Assembly: GCF_019930585.1 (NCBI RefSeq)
Contig: NZ_CP082839.1
Span: 3,918,001 to 3,982,000, forward strand
Reading direction: 5' to 3'
Source: Sphingomonas nostoxanthinifaciens
GTDB taxonomy: Bacteria > Pseudomonadota > Alphaproteobacteria > Sphingomonadales > Sphingomonadaceae
Length of the DNA: 64,000 nt
Part shown: piece by piece, positions 50,732-58,837 of the stretch
How positions within the stretch are numbered: the stretch's first letter is position 1
How the letters are laid out: the number at the start of each line of letters is the position of its first letter
Notes under the pieces: model-generated
What the model was told of the DNA's origin: nothing
Databases searched by the model: none
The model's input: only the letters and a program-made list of their open reading frames with translations
Position numbers and translations under genes: made by a program

Positions 50732-52363
50732 ATGCAAACTGTCGAGACGTTGAACGAGGGGCTCAAGCGCGCCTACACGCTGACCATTCCGGCGGCCGAG
50801 ATCACCGCCAAGGTGGACGCCGAGGTGAAGCGCGCCGCGCCGGAAGTGCGCATGCCCGGCTTCCGCCCCGGCAAGGTGCCCGCCAACCTCATCAAGAAGA
50901 TGCACGGCCCCGCGCTGGAGCGCGACGCGCTCAACAGCGCGGTGCAGGAAGGCGTCCAGTCGCTGATCGCCGAGCAGGGCCTGCGCCCCGCAATGCAGCC
51001 GCAGGTCGAGCTGGACGACTATGAGCCCGGCAAGAATGCCGAGGTGAAGGTCACGCTCGAAGTGCTGCCGCAGGTGCCGGCGCCGTCGATCGACGGCCTC
51101 ACGCTCGAGCGGCTGACGGTCGAGCCCGAGGACAGCGCGATCGACGCGCTGATCGGCCGCTTCGCCGCGCAGCAGCAGAGCTTCGAACCGGCGCTCGACG
51201 GCCATCCGGCGGTCGAGGGCGACCAGGTCGTGGTCGATTTCGTCGGCAAGACCGAAGACGGCGTCGCCTTCCCGGGCGGCACCGGCGAGGACATGCCGGT
51301 CGAGCTCGGCTCGGGCCGCCTGATCCCCGGCTTCGAGGCGCAGCTCGAGGGCGTGAAGGTCGGCGAGGAGAAGACGCTCCACGTCACCTTCCCCGAAAAT
51401 TACGGCGAGAAGAGCCTCGCGGGCAAGCCCGCCACGTTCGACATCACGCTCAAGGCGATCAACACGCCCAAGGCGGCGACGATCGACGACGAGTTCGCCA
51501 AGTCGCTCGGCCTCGAGGGCCTCGACAAGCTGCGCGAGCTGTTCAAGGGCCAGGTCGAGCAGGAGCTGAACGGCCTCACCCGCACCCACATGAAGCGCAA
51601 GCTGCTCGACCAGCTCGCCGCCGGCCACGATTTCCCGGTGCCGCCGTCGATGGTCGAGGCCGAGTTCCAGCAGATCTGGCAGCAGCTCGAGCATGAGGCG
51701 ACCCACGAGGCCGACCCCGCCGCGGCGATGGCCGAGGTCGAGAAGGAGCGTGACGATTATGTCGCGATCGCCGAGCGCCGCGTGCGCCTCGGCCTGCTCC
51801 TCTCCGAGATCGGCCAGCAGAACGGCGTCGAGGTGAGCGGGCAGGAGATGCAGCGCCTCGCCACGCAGGCCGCGCAGCAATACGCGCCGAAGGATCGCGA
51901 GCGGTTCATGGAATATGTCCAGCAGGATCCGATCGCGGCCGCCCAGCTGCGCGCGCCGCTGTACGAGGACAAGGTCGTCGACTTCCTGTTCGACAAGGCC
52001 GAGGTCACCGATCGCGCCGTGACCCGCGCCGAGCTGGAAGCGGCGATCGAATCCGAGGACGGCTTCGCCACCGGCACGCACGTCCACGATCATCACGACC
52101 ACGACCATGATCACCACAGCCACGATCACGGGCATGACCACGATCACCATGGCCACGACCATGACGCAGCAGAGCCCGCCGAGCAGGCGGCCGAAGCGAG
52201 CGCCGAGGCCGAGCCGGCACCGGCCAAGAAGCCCGCCGCCAAGCGAACCAAGAAGTCGGAGAGCGTGAGCGAGGCTTCGGCCGAGGAAGCGCCCGAGCTA
52301 GCCGAGGCCACGCCCGCGCCGAAGAAGCGCGCCGCCAAGAAGAAGACCGAGGCCGAGGGCTGA
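50732..52363 (+). CDS. tig: trigger factor with histidine-rich C-terminal extension
   Basis: The 543-residue protein has the ribosome-binding N-domain with the signature VRMPGFRPGKVPANLIKK near residue 45, the FKBP-type PPIase domain (VEGDQVVVDFVGKTEDG, FAFPGGTGEDMP region) and the helical C-domain. It is longer than usual (about 430-450). Residues 450-478 form a His/Asp run with 16 histidines in 29 residues, followed by an Ala/Glu/Lys-rich tail. Trigger factor binds nascent chains at the ribosome exit. The His run suggests metal binding, which is inference. GAGAAGG before ATG 50732 sets the start. The GT2 gene overlaps its stop, and clpP and clpX follow, as is common. Confidence 0.95.
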   Translation: MQTVETLNEGLKRAYTLTIPAAEITAKVDAEVKRAAPEVRMPGFRPGKVPANLIKKMHGPALERDALNSAVQEGVQSLIAEQGLRPAMQPQVELDDYEPGKNAEVKVTLEVLPQVPAPSIDGLTLERLTVEPEDSAIDALIGRFAAQQQSFEPALDGHPAVEGDQVVVDFVGKTEDGVAFPGGTGEDMPVELGSGRLIPGFEAQLEGVKVGEEKTLHVTFPENYGEKSLAGKPATFDITLKAINTPKAATIDDEFAKSLGLEGLDKLRELFKGQVEQELNGLTRTHMKRKLLDQLAAGHDFPVPPSMVEAEFQQIWQQLEHEATHEADPAAAMAEVEKERDDYVAIAERRVRLGLLLSEIGQQNGVEVSGQEMQRLATQAAQQYAPKDRERFMEYVQQDPIAAAQLRAPLYEDKVVDFLFDKAEVTDRAVTRAELEAAIESEDGFATGTHVHDHHDHDHDHHSHDHGHDHDHHGHDHDAAEPAEQAAEASAEAEPAPAKKPAAKRTKKSESVSEASAEEAPELAEATPAPKKRAAKKKTEAEG

Positions 52364-53313
52364 TGCGCGCAGGATCGACGGCGGCGTCCCTCCGCGTCGC
52401 CGTCATCCTGCCCTGCTATAACGAGGAGGCCGCGATCGGCCTCACCGTCGCTGGTTTCCGCGCGGCGCTGCCCGACGCCGCCATCTACGTCTACGACAAT
52501 AACAGCCGCGACGGCACGCGCGCGGCGGCCGCCGCTGCCGGCGCGATCGTCCGATCCGAGCCGATGCAGGGCAAGGGCCATGTCGTCCGGCGCATGTTCG
52601 CCGACGTCGAGGCCGACATCTACGTCATGGCCGATGGCGACGCGACCTACGACGCCGCCGCCGCGCCCGCGCTGATCGCGCGGCTGATCGACGACCGGCT
52701 CGACATGGTCGTCGGCGCGCGCGAGGACGAGGTCGAGGCCGCCTATCGCCGCGGCCACCGCTTCGGCAATGCATTGCTCACCGGCATCCTCTCGCGCATC
52801 TTCGGGCGCACCTTCAGCGATATCTTGTCGGGCTATCGCGTCTTCTCGCGCCGCTTCGTGAAGAGCTTCCCGATCCTGTCGCAGGGCTTCGAGATCGAGA
52901 CCGAGATCAGCGTCCACGCGCTCGAACTGCGCATGCCGGTGGCGGAGATCGTCACCCGCTACGGCGCGCGGCCCGAAGGATCGGCGTCGAAGCTGTCGAC
53001 CTATCGCGACGGCTGGCGCATCCTGCGCACGATCCTGAGCCTGTTCCGGCTGGAACGGCCGTTCCTGTTTTTCGGCGCGATCGGCTTCGCCTTCGGGCTG
53101 CTGGCGCTGGCGCTGGCGACGCCGCTGGTCGTCACCTACGCCCGCACCGGCCTCGTGCCGCGCTTCCCGACCGCGATCCTCGTCACCGGGGTGGTGATCC
53201 TCGCCTTCCTCAACGGCTTTTGCGGGCTGATCCTCGACAATGTCGTGCGCGGCCGGCTGGAGCTGCGGCGGCTCGCCTATCTCGCGCTGCCGGCCCCCGG
53301 CCTGCCCTCTTGA
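52363..53313 (+). CDS. family 2 glycosyltransferase with two C-terminal membrane helices
   Basis: The 316-residue protein has a GT-A fold start VAVILPCYNEEAAIGLTV, the metal-binding DGD in VMADGDATYDA near residue 88, GQGKG-like QGKGHVVRRMF, and SGYRVFSRRF. Two helices close it (FFGAIGFAFGLLALALATPLVV and AILVTGVVILAFLNGFCGLIL). It resembles dolichol/undecaprenyl-phosphate sugar transferases that charge a lipid carrier. It starts in a TGATG overlap with tig, unusual for a sugar transferase, and precedes clpP by 59 bases. The sugar and role are unknown. Confidence 0.87.
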   Translation: MRAGSTAASLRVAVILPCYNEEAAIGLTVAGFRAALPDAAIYVYDNNSRDGTRAAAAAAGAIVRSEPMQGKGHVVRRMFADVEADIYVMADGDATYDAAAAPALIARLIDDRLDMVVGAREDEVEAAYRRGHRFGNALLTGILSRIFGRTFSDILSGYRVFSRRFVKSFPILSQGFEIETEISVHALELRMPVAEIVTRYGARPEGSASKLSTYRDGWRILRTILSLFRLERPFLFFGAIGFAFGLLALALATPLVVTYARTGLVPRFPTAILVTGVVILAFLNGFCGLILDNVVRGRLELRRLAYLALPAPGLPS

Positions 53314-53372
53314 ACTGCCCCCGGCGAAGGCCGATGTTGGCCCGCATCCGGGCAGAAGGATTAAGAGCGACC

Positions 53373-54017
53373 ATGTCTTCCATCGACCACGCCGACATCA
53401 CCGCGGGTCTCGTTCCGATCGTCATCGAGCAGTCGAACCGCGGCGAGCGCAGCTTCGACATCTATTCGCGCCTCCTGCGCGAGCGCATCGTTTTCGTCAC
53501 CGGCCAGGTGGAAGACCATATGGCCTCGCTCATCACCGCCCAGTTGCTCTTCCTCGAGTCCGAGAACCCGAAGAAGGACATCTTCATGTACATCAACTCG
53601 CCGGGCGGCGTGGTGACGGCCGGCCTCGCGATCCACGACACGATGCAGTATATCCGTCCGCGCGTCGGCACGGTCTGCATTGGCCAGGCGGCGTCGATGG
53701 GAAGCTTCCTGCTCGCGGCGGGCGAGCCGGGCATGCGCGTCGCGCTCACCAACAGCCGCATCATGGTCCACCAGCCGTCGGGCGGGGCGCAGGGCATGGC
53801 GGCGGACATCGAGATCCAGGCGCGCGAGATCCTGCGCATGCGCCACGCGCTCAACACGCTCTATGCCAAGTATACCGGCAAATCGATCGAGGAGATCGAG
53901 CGGGCGATGGACCGCGACAAGTTCCTCGAGGCGGACGAGGCCAAGGCCTTCGGCATCATCGACGAGGTGTTCGACAAGCGCCCCTCGCCGGCCGAGGAAA
54001 CGGCGCAGGCAGCCTGA
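53373..54017 (+). CDS. clpP: ATP-dependent Clp protease proteolytic subunit
   Basis: The 214-residue serine protease subunit has the full triad S108 (GQAASMGS), H133 (VHQPSGG) and D182, with the same 25- and 49-residue spacings as E. coli ClpP. ClpP forms a double-heptamer barrel that degrades substrates fed by ClpX or ClpA in the cytosol. An N-terminal propeptide of about 10 residues is expected to be removed. It lies between a GT2 gene and clpX, with a 186-base gap to clpX that has hairpins of its own. The ATG at 53373 is favoured by domain length. Confidence 0.97.
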   Translation: MSSIDHADITAGLVPIVIEQSNRGERSFDIYSRLLRERIVFVTGQVEDHMASLITAQLLFLESENPKKDIFMYINSPGGVVTAGLAIHDTMQYIRPRVGTVCIGQAASMGSFLLAAGEPGMRVALTNSRIMVHQPSGGAQGMAADIEIQAREILRMRHALNTLYAKYTGKSIEEIERAMDRDKFLEADEAKAFGIIDEVFDKRPSPAEETAQAA

Positions 54018-54203
54018 TCGATCGTTGCGACGGCCCGTCTTGTTTCGTCGCGCTTACGGGAACATATTGCATGATTGGCGGGGCTTGGCGCTGAAACGGA
54101 GCGTCAACCCTGCCTGGGCTATTGACCTTGCCGCATTGCGGCAGCGGGGGCTAGGATCGCCCCCGACTCACCCGGCCGATCATGGCCCGAGGACATGGAC
54201 CTT

Positions 54204-55475
54204 ATGACGAAACTCAGTGGCGGCGATTCGAAGAGCACGCTGTATTGCTCCTTCTGCGGCAAGTCGCAGCACGAGGTGCGCAAGCTCATCGCCGGACCGA
54301 CCGTGTTCATCTGCGATGAGTGCGTCGAGCTGTGCAACGACATCATCCGCGAGGAGACGAAGGCCACCTTCGTCACGCGCAAGGATGGCAGCGTGCCGAC
54401 GCCCGCCGAGATTTGCGGCGTGCTCAACGATTATGTGATCGGGCAGCAGCAGGCCAAGCGCGTCCTCTCGGTCGCGGTCCACAACCATTACAAGCGGCTC
54501 GCGCACGGCGCGAAGGGCGCCGAGGTCGAGCTCGCCAAGTCGAACATCCTGCTCGTCGGGCCGACCGGCTGCGGCAAGACCCTGCTCGCGCAGACGCTCG
54601 CCAAGACGTTCGACGTGCCCTTCACGATGGCCGACGCGACCACGCTGACCGAGGCCGGTTATGTCGGCGAGGATGTCGAGAACATCATCCTCAAGCTGCT
54701 CCAGGCCTCCGACTACAATGTCGAGCGGGCGCAGCGCGGCATCGTCTACATCGACGAGATCGACAAGATCAGCCGCAAGGCCGACAATCCGTCGATCACG
54801 CGCGACGTGTCGGGCGAGGGCGTGCAGCAGGCACTGCTGAAGCTGATGGAGGGCACCACCGCCTCGGTGCCGCCGCAGGGCGGACGCAAGCATCCGCAGC
54901 AGGAATTCCTGCAGGTCGACACGACCAACATCCTCTTCATCTGCGGCGGCGCGTTCGCCGGGCTGGAGCGGATCATCGGCGACCGCCTGCAGGGCAAGTC
55001 GATCGGCTTTGGCGCCTATGTCGCGACGCCCGAGGAGCGGCGCGTCGGCGAGACGCTGCGCCAGTGCGAGCCCGAGGATCTGCTCAAGTTCGGCCTGATC
55101 CCCGAATTCGTCGGCCGCCTGCCGGTGATCGCGACGCTGGAGGATCTGGACGAGCCGGCCTTGGTCAAGATCCTGGCCGAGCCGAAGAACGCGCTGGTGA
55201 AGCAGTATCAGAAGTTGTTCGAGATGGAGGGCGTGAAGCTCACCTTCACCGACGAGGCGCTGTCGGCGGTCGCCAAGAAGGCGATCCTGCGCAAGACCGG
55301 TGCGCGCGGCCTGCGCTCGATCCTCGAGGGCATGCTGCTCGACACGATGTTCGACCTGCCGTCGATGGACGATATCGACGAGATCGTCATCGACCGCGAC
55401 GTGGTCGACGGCCGCAAGGAGCCGGTGCGCGTCTTCGCCAAGAAGACCAAGGAAAAGGCCGGCGACGCCGCCTGA
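54204..55475 (+). CDS. clpX: ATP-dependent Clp protease ATP-binding subunit ClpX
   Basis: The 423-residue protein has the N-terminal zinc-binding domain (CSFCGK and CDECVELC, about residues 12-40). The AAA+ domain follows, with Walker A GPTGCGKTLLAQT, Walker B IVYIDEIDK, the RKH pore loop (GGRKHPQQEF) and the IGF loop for ClpP docking (KSIGFGAYV). ClpX unfolds tagged proteins and feeds ClpP. The start MTKLSGGDSK at 54204 matches the usual N-terminus; an in-frame ATG at 54195 adds three residues. A GGGGGC/GCCCCC hairpin lies at 54146-54164 in its leader. A terminator-like stem follows the gene. Confidence 0.97.
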   Translation: MTKLSGGDSKSTLYCSFCGKSQHEVRKLIAGPTVFICDECVELCNDIIREETKATFVTRKDGSVPTPAEICGVLNDYVIGQQQAKRVLSVAVHNHYKRLAHGAKGAEVELAKSNILLVGPTGCGKTLLAQTLAKTFDVPFTMADATTLTEAGYVGEDVENIILKLLQASDYNVERAQRGIVYIDEIDKISRKADNPSITRDVSGEGVQQALLKLMEGTTASVPPQGGRKHPQQEFLQVDTTNILFICGGAFAGLERIIGDRLQGKSIGFGAYVATPEERRVGETLRQCEPEDLLKFGLIPEFVGRLPVIATLEDLDEPALVKILAEPKNALVKQYQKLFEMEGVKLTFTDEALSAVAKKAILRKTGARGLRSILEGMLLDTMFDLPSMDDIDEIVIDRDVVDGRKEPVRVFAKKTKEKAGDAA

Positions 55476-55500
55476 GGCGGCTCGCTTCCGATCCATGCCT

Positions 55501-55530
55501 GCCGTCGCCCCGGTCCGCCGGGGTGACGGC
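55501..55530. terminator. 13-base GC stem between convergent clpX and HAD gene, REP-like
   Basis: GCCGTCGCCCCGG and CCGGGGTGACGGC pair as a 13-base stem with one G-T pair and a TCCG loop. It lies in the 63-base convergent gap. The GGGGTGACGG half matches the element after ptrB, so it is both a probable bidirectional terminator and a dispersed repeat. Confidence 0.65.
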
Positions 55531-55538
55531 AAGCGAGA

Positions 55539-56216
55539 TCACTCCGCCGGCGTGAAATCCAGGATCGCGGCGACCTCATCATAATCCGCCGCGAGCGCCT
55601 GCACGCCCAGCGCGCGCAGACGATCGCCATGATCGGCGTCGCAATGCGTCGCGGCACACAGGCCGATGACGTAGCCACCCGACGCCACCGCGCCGGTCGC
55701 GCCCACCACCGAATCCTCGATGATCACGCAGGCCTCGATCGGCACCCCAAGCTGCGCGGCGGCGTGGAGATAGAGATTGGGCGCCGGCTTGCCGCGCACG
55801 ACATGCTCGCGCCCGCTATAGACGTGCCGCCCGAAGCGATCGGCGAGGCCGATATGCGCGAGGTGCGCGTTGATCCAGTGGCTCGTGCTCGACGAGACCA
55901 CCGCGATCGGCAGGTCCGCCGGCAACGACGCGACGAACGCCACCGCGCCCGCCACCGGCGCGACGCCCTCGGCGACCGCGCGCGCATCCTCGATCGCGCG
56001 TGCTTCGCGAAACGCCTGCGGGAGCGGGCCGCCGATCCACGCCGTCACCGCTTCGACGAACTGGCTGCCGGCGAGCCCGGTGAAGCGATGGATCGCCACC
56101 TCGGGCGTGGTCGGGTGGCCGAGCGTGGTCAGCGTCGCGGCGATGTGCACCGCGCTCGCATATTCGCTCTCGATCAGCACGCCGTCGAAATCGAACAGGA
56201 TTGCGGCCGCCTGCAT
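55539..56216 (-). CDS. HAD-superfamily hydrolase (beta-phosphoglucomutase/phosphatase-like)
   Basis: The 225-residue protein has HAD motif I ILFDFDGVLIESE (nucleophile and acid aspartates near residues 9-11). A C1 helical cap follows, then motif II IAVVSSSTSHWI, motif III lysine in VRGKPAPNLYL and motif IV CVIIEDSVVGATGAVASG. It belongs to the subfamily IA phosphatases and mutases that act on small sugar or nucleotide phosphates; the substrate is not inferable. It starts inside the stop of the yggS-like gene (TGATG), so the two are co-translated. The family length is complete. Confidence 0.9.
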   Translation of the reverse strand: MQAAAILFDFDGVLIESEYASAVHIAATLTTLGHPTTPEVAIHRFTGLAGSQFVEAVTAWIGGPLPQAFREARAIEDARAVAEGVAPVAGAVAFVASLPADLPIAVVSSSTSHWINAHLAHIGLADRFGRHVYSGREHVVRGKPAPNLYLHAAAQLGVPIEACVIIEDSVVGATGAVASGGYVIGLCAATHCDADHGDRLRALGVQALAADYDEVAAILDFTPAE

Positions 56217-56890
56217 CAGCGCGCTCCGAACAATGCGGTGCCGACGCGGACGTGCGTCGAGCCGAGCATCACCGCGGTCTCGTAATCGCCCGACATGCCC
56301 ATGCTGAGCCCCGCCAGCCCGTGATCGCGCGCCAGCTTGGCGAGCAAGGCGAAATAAGGTGCCGGCTCCACGTCGAGCGGCGGCACGCACATCAGGCCGG
56401 CTATGGGCAGGCCGAGCGCGCGGCAATGGTCGAGCAGCCCCGGCACGCCTTCGATCGCGCAGCCGCCCTTCTGCGGCTCGGCGCCGATATTGACCTGGAC
56501 GAAGCAGGCCGGCGCGCGGCCCTGCGCGTCGATCGCGCGCATCAGCGCGTCGGCGAGGCTCGGCCGGTCGAGCGCGTGGATCGCATCGAACAGCGCCACC
56601 GCCTGCGCCGCCTTGTTCGACTGGAGCTGGCCGACGAGGTGCAATGCGATATCCGGCGTCGCTTCCTTCAGCGCCGGCCACTTCTCCTCGGCCTCCTGCA
56701 CGCGATTCTCGCCGAATACGCGCTGGCCGGCGGCGATCAGCGGCACGATCGCGTCGGCCGGATGCGTCTTCGAGACCGCGACCAAAGTCACCGCCGACGC
56801 CGGGCGGTCGGCGAGCCGCGCGGCGCGGGCGATGCGGTCGCGCGTCGCGGCGAGGCGCGTCGCGGGCGTGTCGGGGTCGATCGGGAGCAT
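56216..56890 (-). CDS. YggS/PLPBP family pyridoxal-phosphate homeostasis protein
   Basis: The 224-residue single-domain TIM-barrel PLP protein has the lysine in VTLVAVSKTHPAD (about K41), FGENRVQEAEEKW, LHLVGQLQSNKA, LMCVPPLD and LSMGMSGDYETAVMLGSTHVRVGTALFG. PLPBP proteins bind PLP without known enzymatic activity and balance vitamin B6 and amino-acid pools. ATG 56890 gives the usual length; a further 16 codons upstream are open but run into the divergent ThiE-like gene start. It is translationally coupled to the HAD phosphatase gene, which could conceivably act on pyridoxal phosphate, though this is only a suggestion. Confidence 0.93.
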   Translation of the reverse strand: MLPIDPDTPATRLAATRDRIARAARLADRPASAVTLVAVSKTHPADAIVPLIAAGQRVFGENRVQEAEEKWPALKEATPDIALHLVGQLQSNKAAQAVALFDAIHALDRPSLADALMRAIDAQGRAPACFVQVNIGAEPQKGGCAIEGVPGLLDHCRALGLPIAGLMCVPPLDVEPAPYFALLAKLARDHGLAGLSMGMSGDYETAVMLGSTHVRVGTALFGAR

Positions 56891-56911
56891 CGCGGCGCTA
56901 TAGAAAGCAGG

Positions 56912-57466
56912 ATGCGCCGCCGCCACCCTCTCCCGCATCTATGGCTGATGACCGACGAGCGGATGGGCGACGCTTTGTGGGTCGCGCTGGCGCGACTGCC
57001 GCGCGGTGGCGGTGTGATCTTCCGCCACTATCGCACGCCCCTGCCGGAGCGACGCGTTCTGTTCGCACACGTACGGACGATCGCGCGCGCGCGGCGGCTG
57101 GTGCTGGTGCTGGCGGGCGATCCGCGCATCGCCGCGGCGTGGCGGGCGGACGGCGTCCACGGCGCACATGGCGGCCGGGGGCTGCTCCACACCGCGCCCG
57201 TGCATGATCGCCGCGCGCTGATCGCCGCGGCGCGCGCCGGCGCCGATCTGGTGCTGCTGTCGCCGGTCTTCCCGACGCGCTCGCATCCCGGTGCTGTGAC
57301 GCTCGGCGCGATACGGTTCGGGCTGGCCGCGCGGGACGTTCGCCCGCCGGTGATCGCGCTGGGGGGAATGACGGCGGCGCGCTTCCGTCGCGTGGGGCCG
57401 CTCGGCGCTTATGGCTGGGCGGCGATCGACGCGTGGAGCGCCGATACGGACGCGATCAGAACTTGA
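56912..57466 (+). CDS. thiamine-phosphate synthase-like (ThiE/TenI superfamily) protein
   Basis: The 184-residue protein has the TenI/ThiE barrel pattern: LWLMTDERMGDALWVALARLPRGGGVIFRHY at the start, GVHGAHGGRG in the middle, then DLVLLSPVFPTRSHPGAVTLG and VIALGGMTA near the end. True ThiE joins HMP-diphosphate and thiazole phosphate. Here some active-site residues are altered and the protein is short, so it may be a TenI-like regulator or a thiazole tautomerase. The family is clear, the exact activity is not. It is divergent from yggS by 21 bases and overlaps the convergent outer-membrane gene by 11 bases. Confidence 0.78.
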   Translation: MRRRHPLPHLWLMTDERMGDALWVALARLPRGGGVIFRHYRTPLPERRVLFAHVRTIARARRLVLVLAGDPRIAAAWRADGVHGAHGGRGLLHTAPVHDRRALIAAARAGADLVLLSPVFPTRSHPGAVTLGAIRFGLAARDVRPPVIALGGMTAARFRRVGPLGAYGWAAIDAWSADTDAIRT

Positions 57467-58175
57467 AGGTCGTGCCCAGGTAGACGGCCTGACTGTCGCG
57501 CTTGTTGTCGAGGAAGCTCATCAGCTGGTCGTGCTGCGTCTTGTAGCGCAGCCCGCCGGTCAGATCGATATTGTGCGTGACCGAGTAGGATCCGCCGAGC
57601 CCGACCGACCAGCTCTGGTCGATGCCGATCATCGCCGGATTGTCGGTATCGGAGCGTTCGGTGCCGAGATCGAACTTCGTCGCCCAGCGCTTGCCGGAGA
57701 AGCTGAGGCCGATGTCGGCCGATTCGCGCCCGGTCGGCAGCAGGCCGCCGTCGATCTTCGACACGTCGCCGGACAAAGCGAACCGCTTCCAGCCGACCGA
57801 CGCCCCGAGGCTGTAGGCCGACGGCGCCAGCCCGTCGCTGGCGAGCACCAGGGTCTTCGCCGCTTCGCTGCGCGTGACCATGCGCGCGCGCACCGCGACC
57901 GTCACCGCACGGCGGCTCGGCGTGGTGCCCGACGGCGTGAAGCGGAACGCGCCGCCCGCGAAATTGCCCGTACCGAGCCCGCTGCGCGCGAATTCGGCGG
58001 CGACGCGCGGATCGGCGGCGGCGGGCGTGAACGCGCCGAAACCGGGCGCGTCGGCGGCGAGATTGGTATGGATCAGCAGCGGGCGCGGCGCGCGATGACG
58101 CGTGCGGGCATCGGCCGAGGCGGACGCAAGCAGGACGCAGCAAAGCGCTATCGCGCCGCCCGTTCCCTTTGCCAT
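57456..58175 (-). CDS. putative outer-membrane beta-barrel protein, unknown function
   Basis: The 239-residue precursor starts MAKGTGGAIALCCVLLASASADA (signal peptide, about 23 residues). The mature chain shows alternating strands with aromatic ends (YSLGASVGWKRFALSGDVSKI, WSVGLGGSYSVTHNIDLTGGLRYK) and finishes in a C-terminal phenylalanine (GTTFKF), the recognition mark for the barrel assembly machinery. This suggests an 8-stranded outer-membrane protein of unknown role. The start 58175 is chosen over 58193 by signal-peptide fit. It overlaps the ThiE-like gene tail to tail and is divergent from the DUF3576 gene by about 220 bases. Confidence 0.72.
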   Translation of the reverse strand: MAKGTGGAIALCCVLLASASADARTRHRAPRPLLIHTNLAADAPGFGAFTPAAADPRVAAEFARSGLGTGNFAGGAFRFTPSGTTPSRRAVTVAVRARMVTRSEAAKTLVLASDGLAPSAYSLGASVGWKRFALSGDVSKIDGGLLPTGRESADIGLSFSGKRWATKFDLGTERSDTDNPAMIGIDQSWSVGLGGSYSVTHNIDLTGGLRYKTQHDQLMSFLDNKRDSQAVYLGTTFKF

Positions 58176-58396
58176 GCCTCGAATCACTCTCATCTCGCCC
58201 GACTTATTGCCTCGTCTGGTGGCGATGCGCCTACCATGCGGAAGCCCCCCTGTTCCATGCCGGTTACGGAATCATTGCAAGCTGTTGCATTGCCTCCACA
58301 GCCATCCGCAAAAGCAGCCCGCCGCACCCCGCTTGCGGGCCGGACGCGACCTTCTATAACGGCGCGGCTTATCCCTGACACCCAAGGCTTTCTTTG

Positions 58397-58828
58397 ATGA
58401 TCCGTGCTTCCCGTCTCGCACTCGGCCTCATGCTGTGCGCCAGCCTTGGGGCATGCGCGCACCATCACAAGCCGCGCGTGAAAGCGGAGGCGCCGTCCCG
58501 CCTCACCCAGATCGGCGTGAACGCCTATCTGTGGCGCGCTTCGCTCGACACCTTGTCGTTCATGTCGATCGCGCAGACCGACAGCAATGGCGGCGTGATC
58601 GTCACCAACTGGTACGTCAATCCGCGCGTCCCGACCGAGCGGATGAAGGTCTCGGTCACGATCCTCGACCAGGATCTGCGCGCCGACGCCGTCCGCGTGG
58701 CCGCCGCGCGCCAGATCCTGCAGAACGGCCAGTGGGTCGATGCCGCCGTGCAGGCCGCGACCGACGCCAAGCTGGAGGAAGTCATCCTGCAGAAAGCGCG
58801 CGACCTGCGCCGCAACGCGGCCGGCTGA
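58397..58828 (+). CDS. DUF3576-family lipoprotein upstream of leuS
   Basis: The 143-residue protein has a lipoprotein signal peptide with lipobox SLGAC (cysteine at about residue 20), then AHHHKP. A compact domain follows with IGVNAYLWRASLDTLSFMSI, VIVTNWYVNP and ERMKVSVTILDQDLRADAVRV. This is the DUF3576 family, widely conserved in alphaproteobacteria directly before leuS, with unknown function; its link to leuS, lptE and holA suggests an envelope role. The ATG at 58397 is chosen; TTG 58394 is a codon earlier. It is outer-membrane or periplasmic by its signal. Confidence 0.88.
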   Translation: MIRASRLALGLMLCASLGACAHHHKPRVKAEAPSRLTQIGVNAYLWRASLDTLSFMSIAQTDSNGGVIVTNWYVNPRVPTERMKVSVTILDQDLRADAVRVAAARQILQNGQWVDAAVQAATDAKLEEVILQKARDLRRNAAG

Positions 58829-58837
58829 GCCTAGTCC

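Noticed and set aside
54121..54203. A heat-shock (RpoH) promoter before clpX
   Set aside because: TTGACC and TAGGAT hexamers occur but with unsuitable spacing, and no CTTGAA/CCCCAT pair was found.
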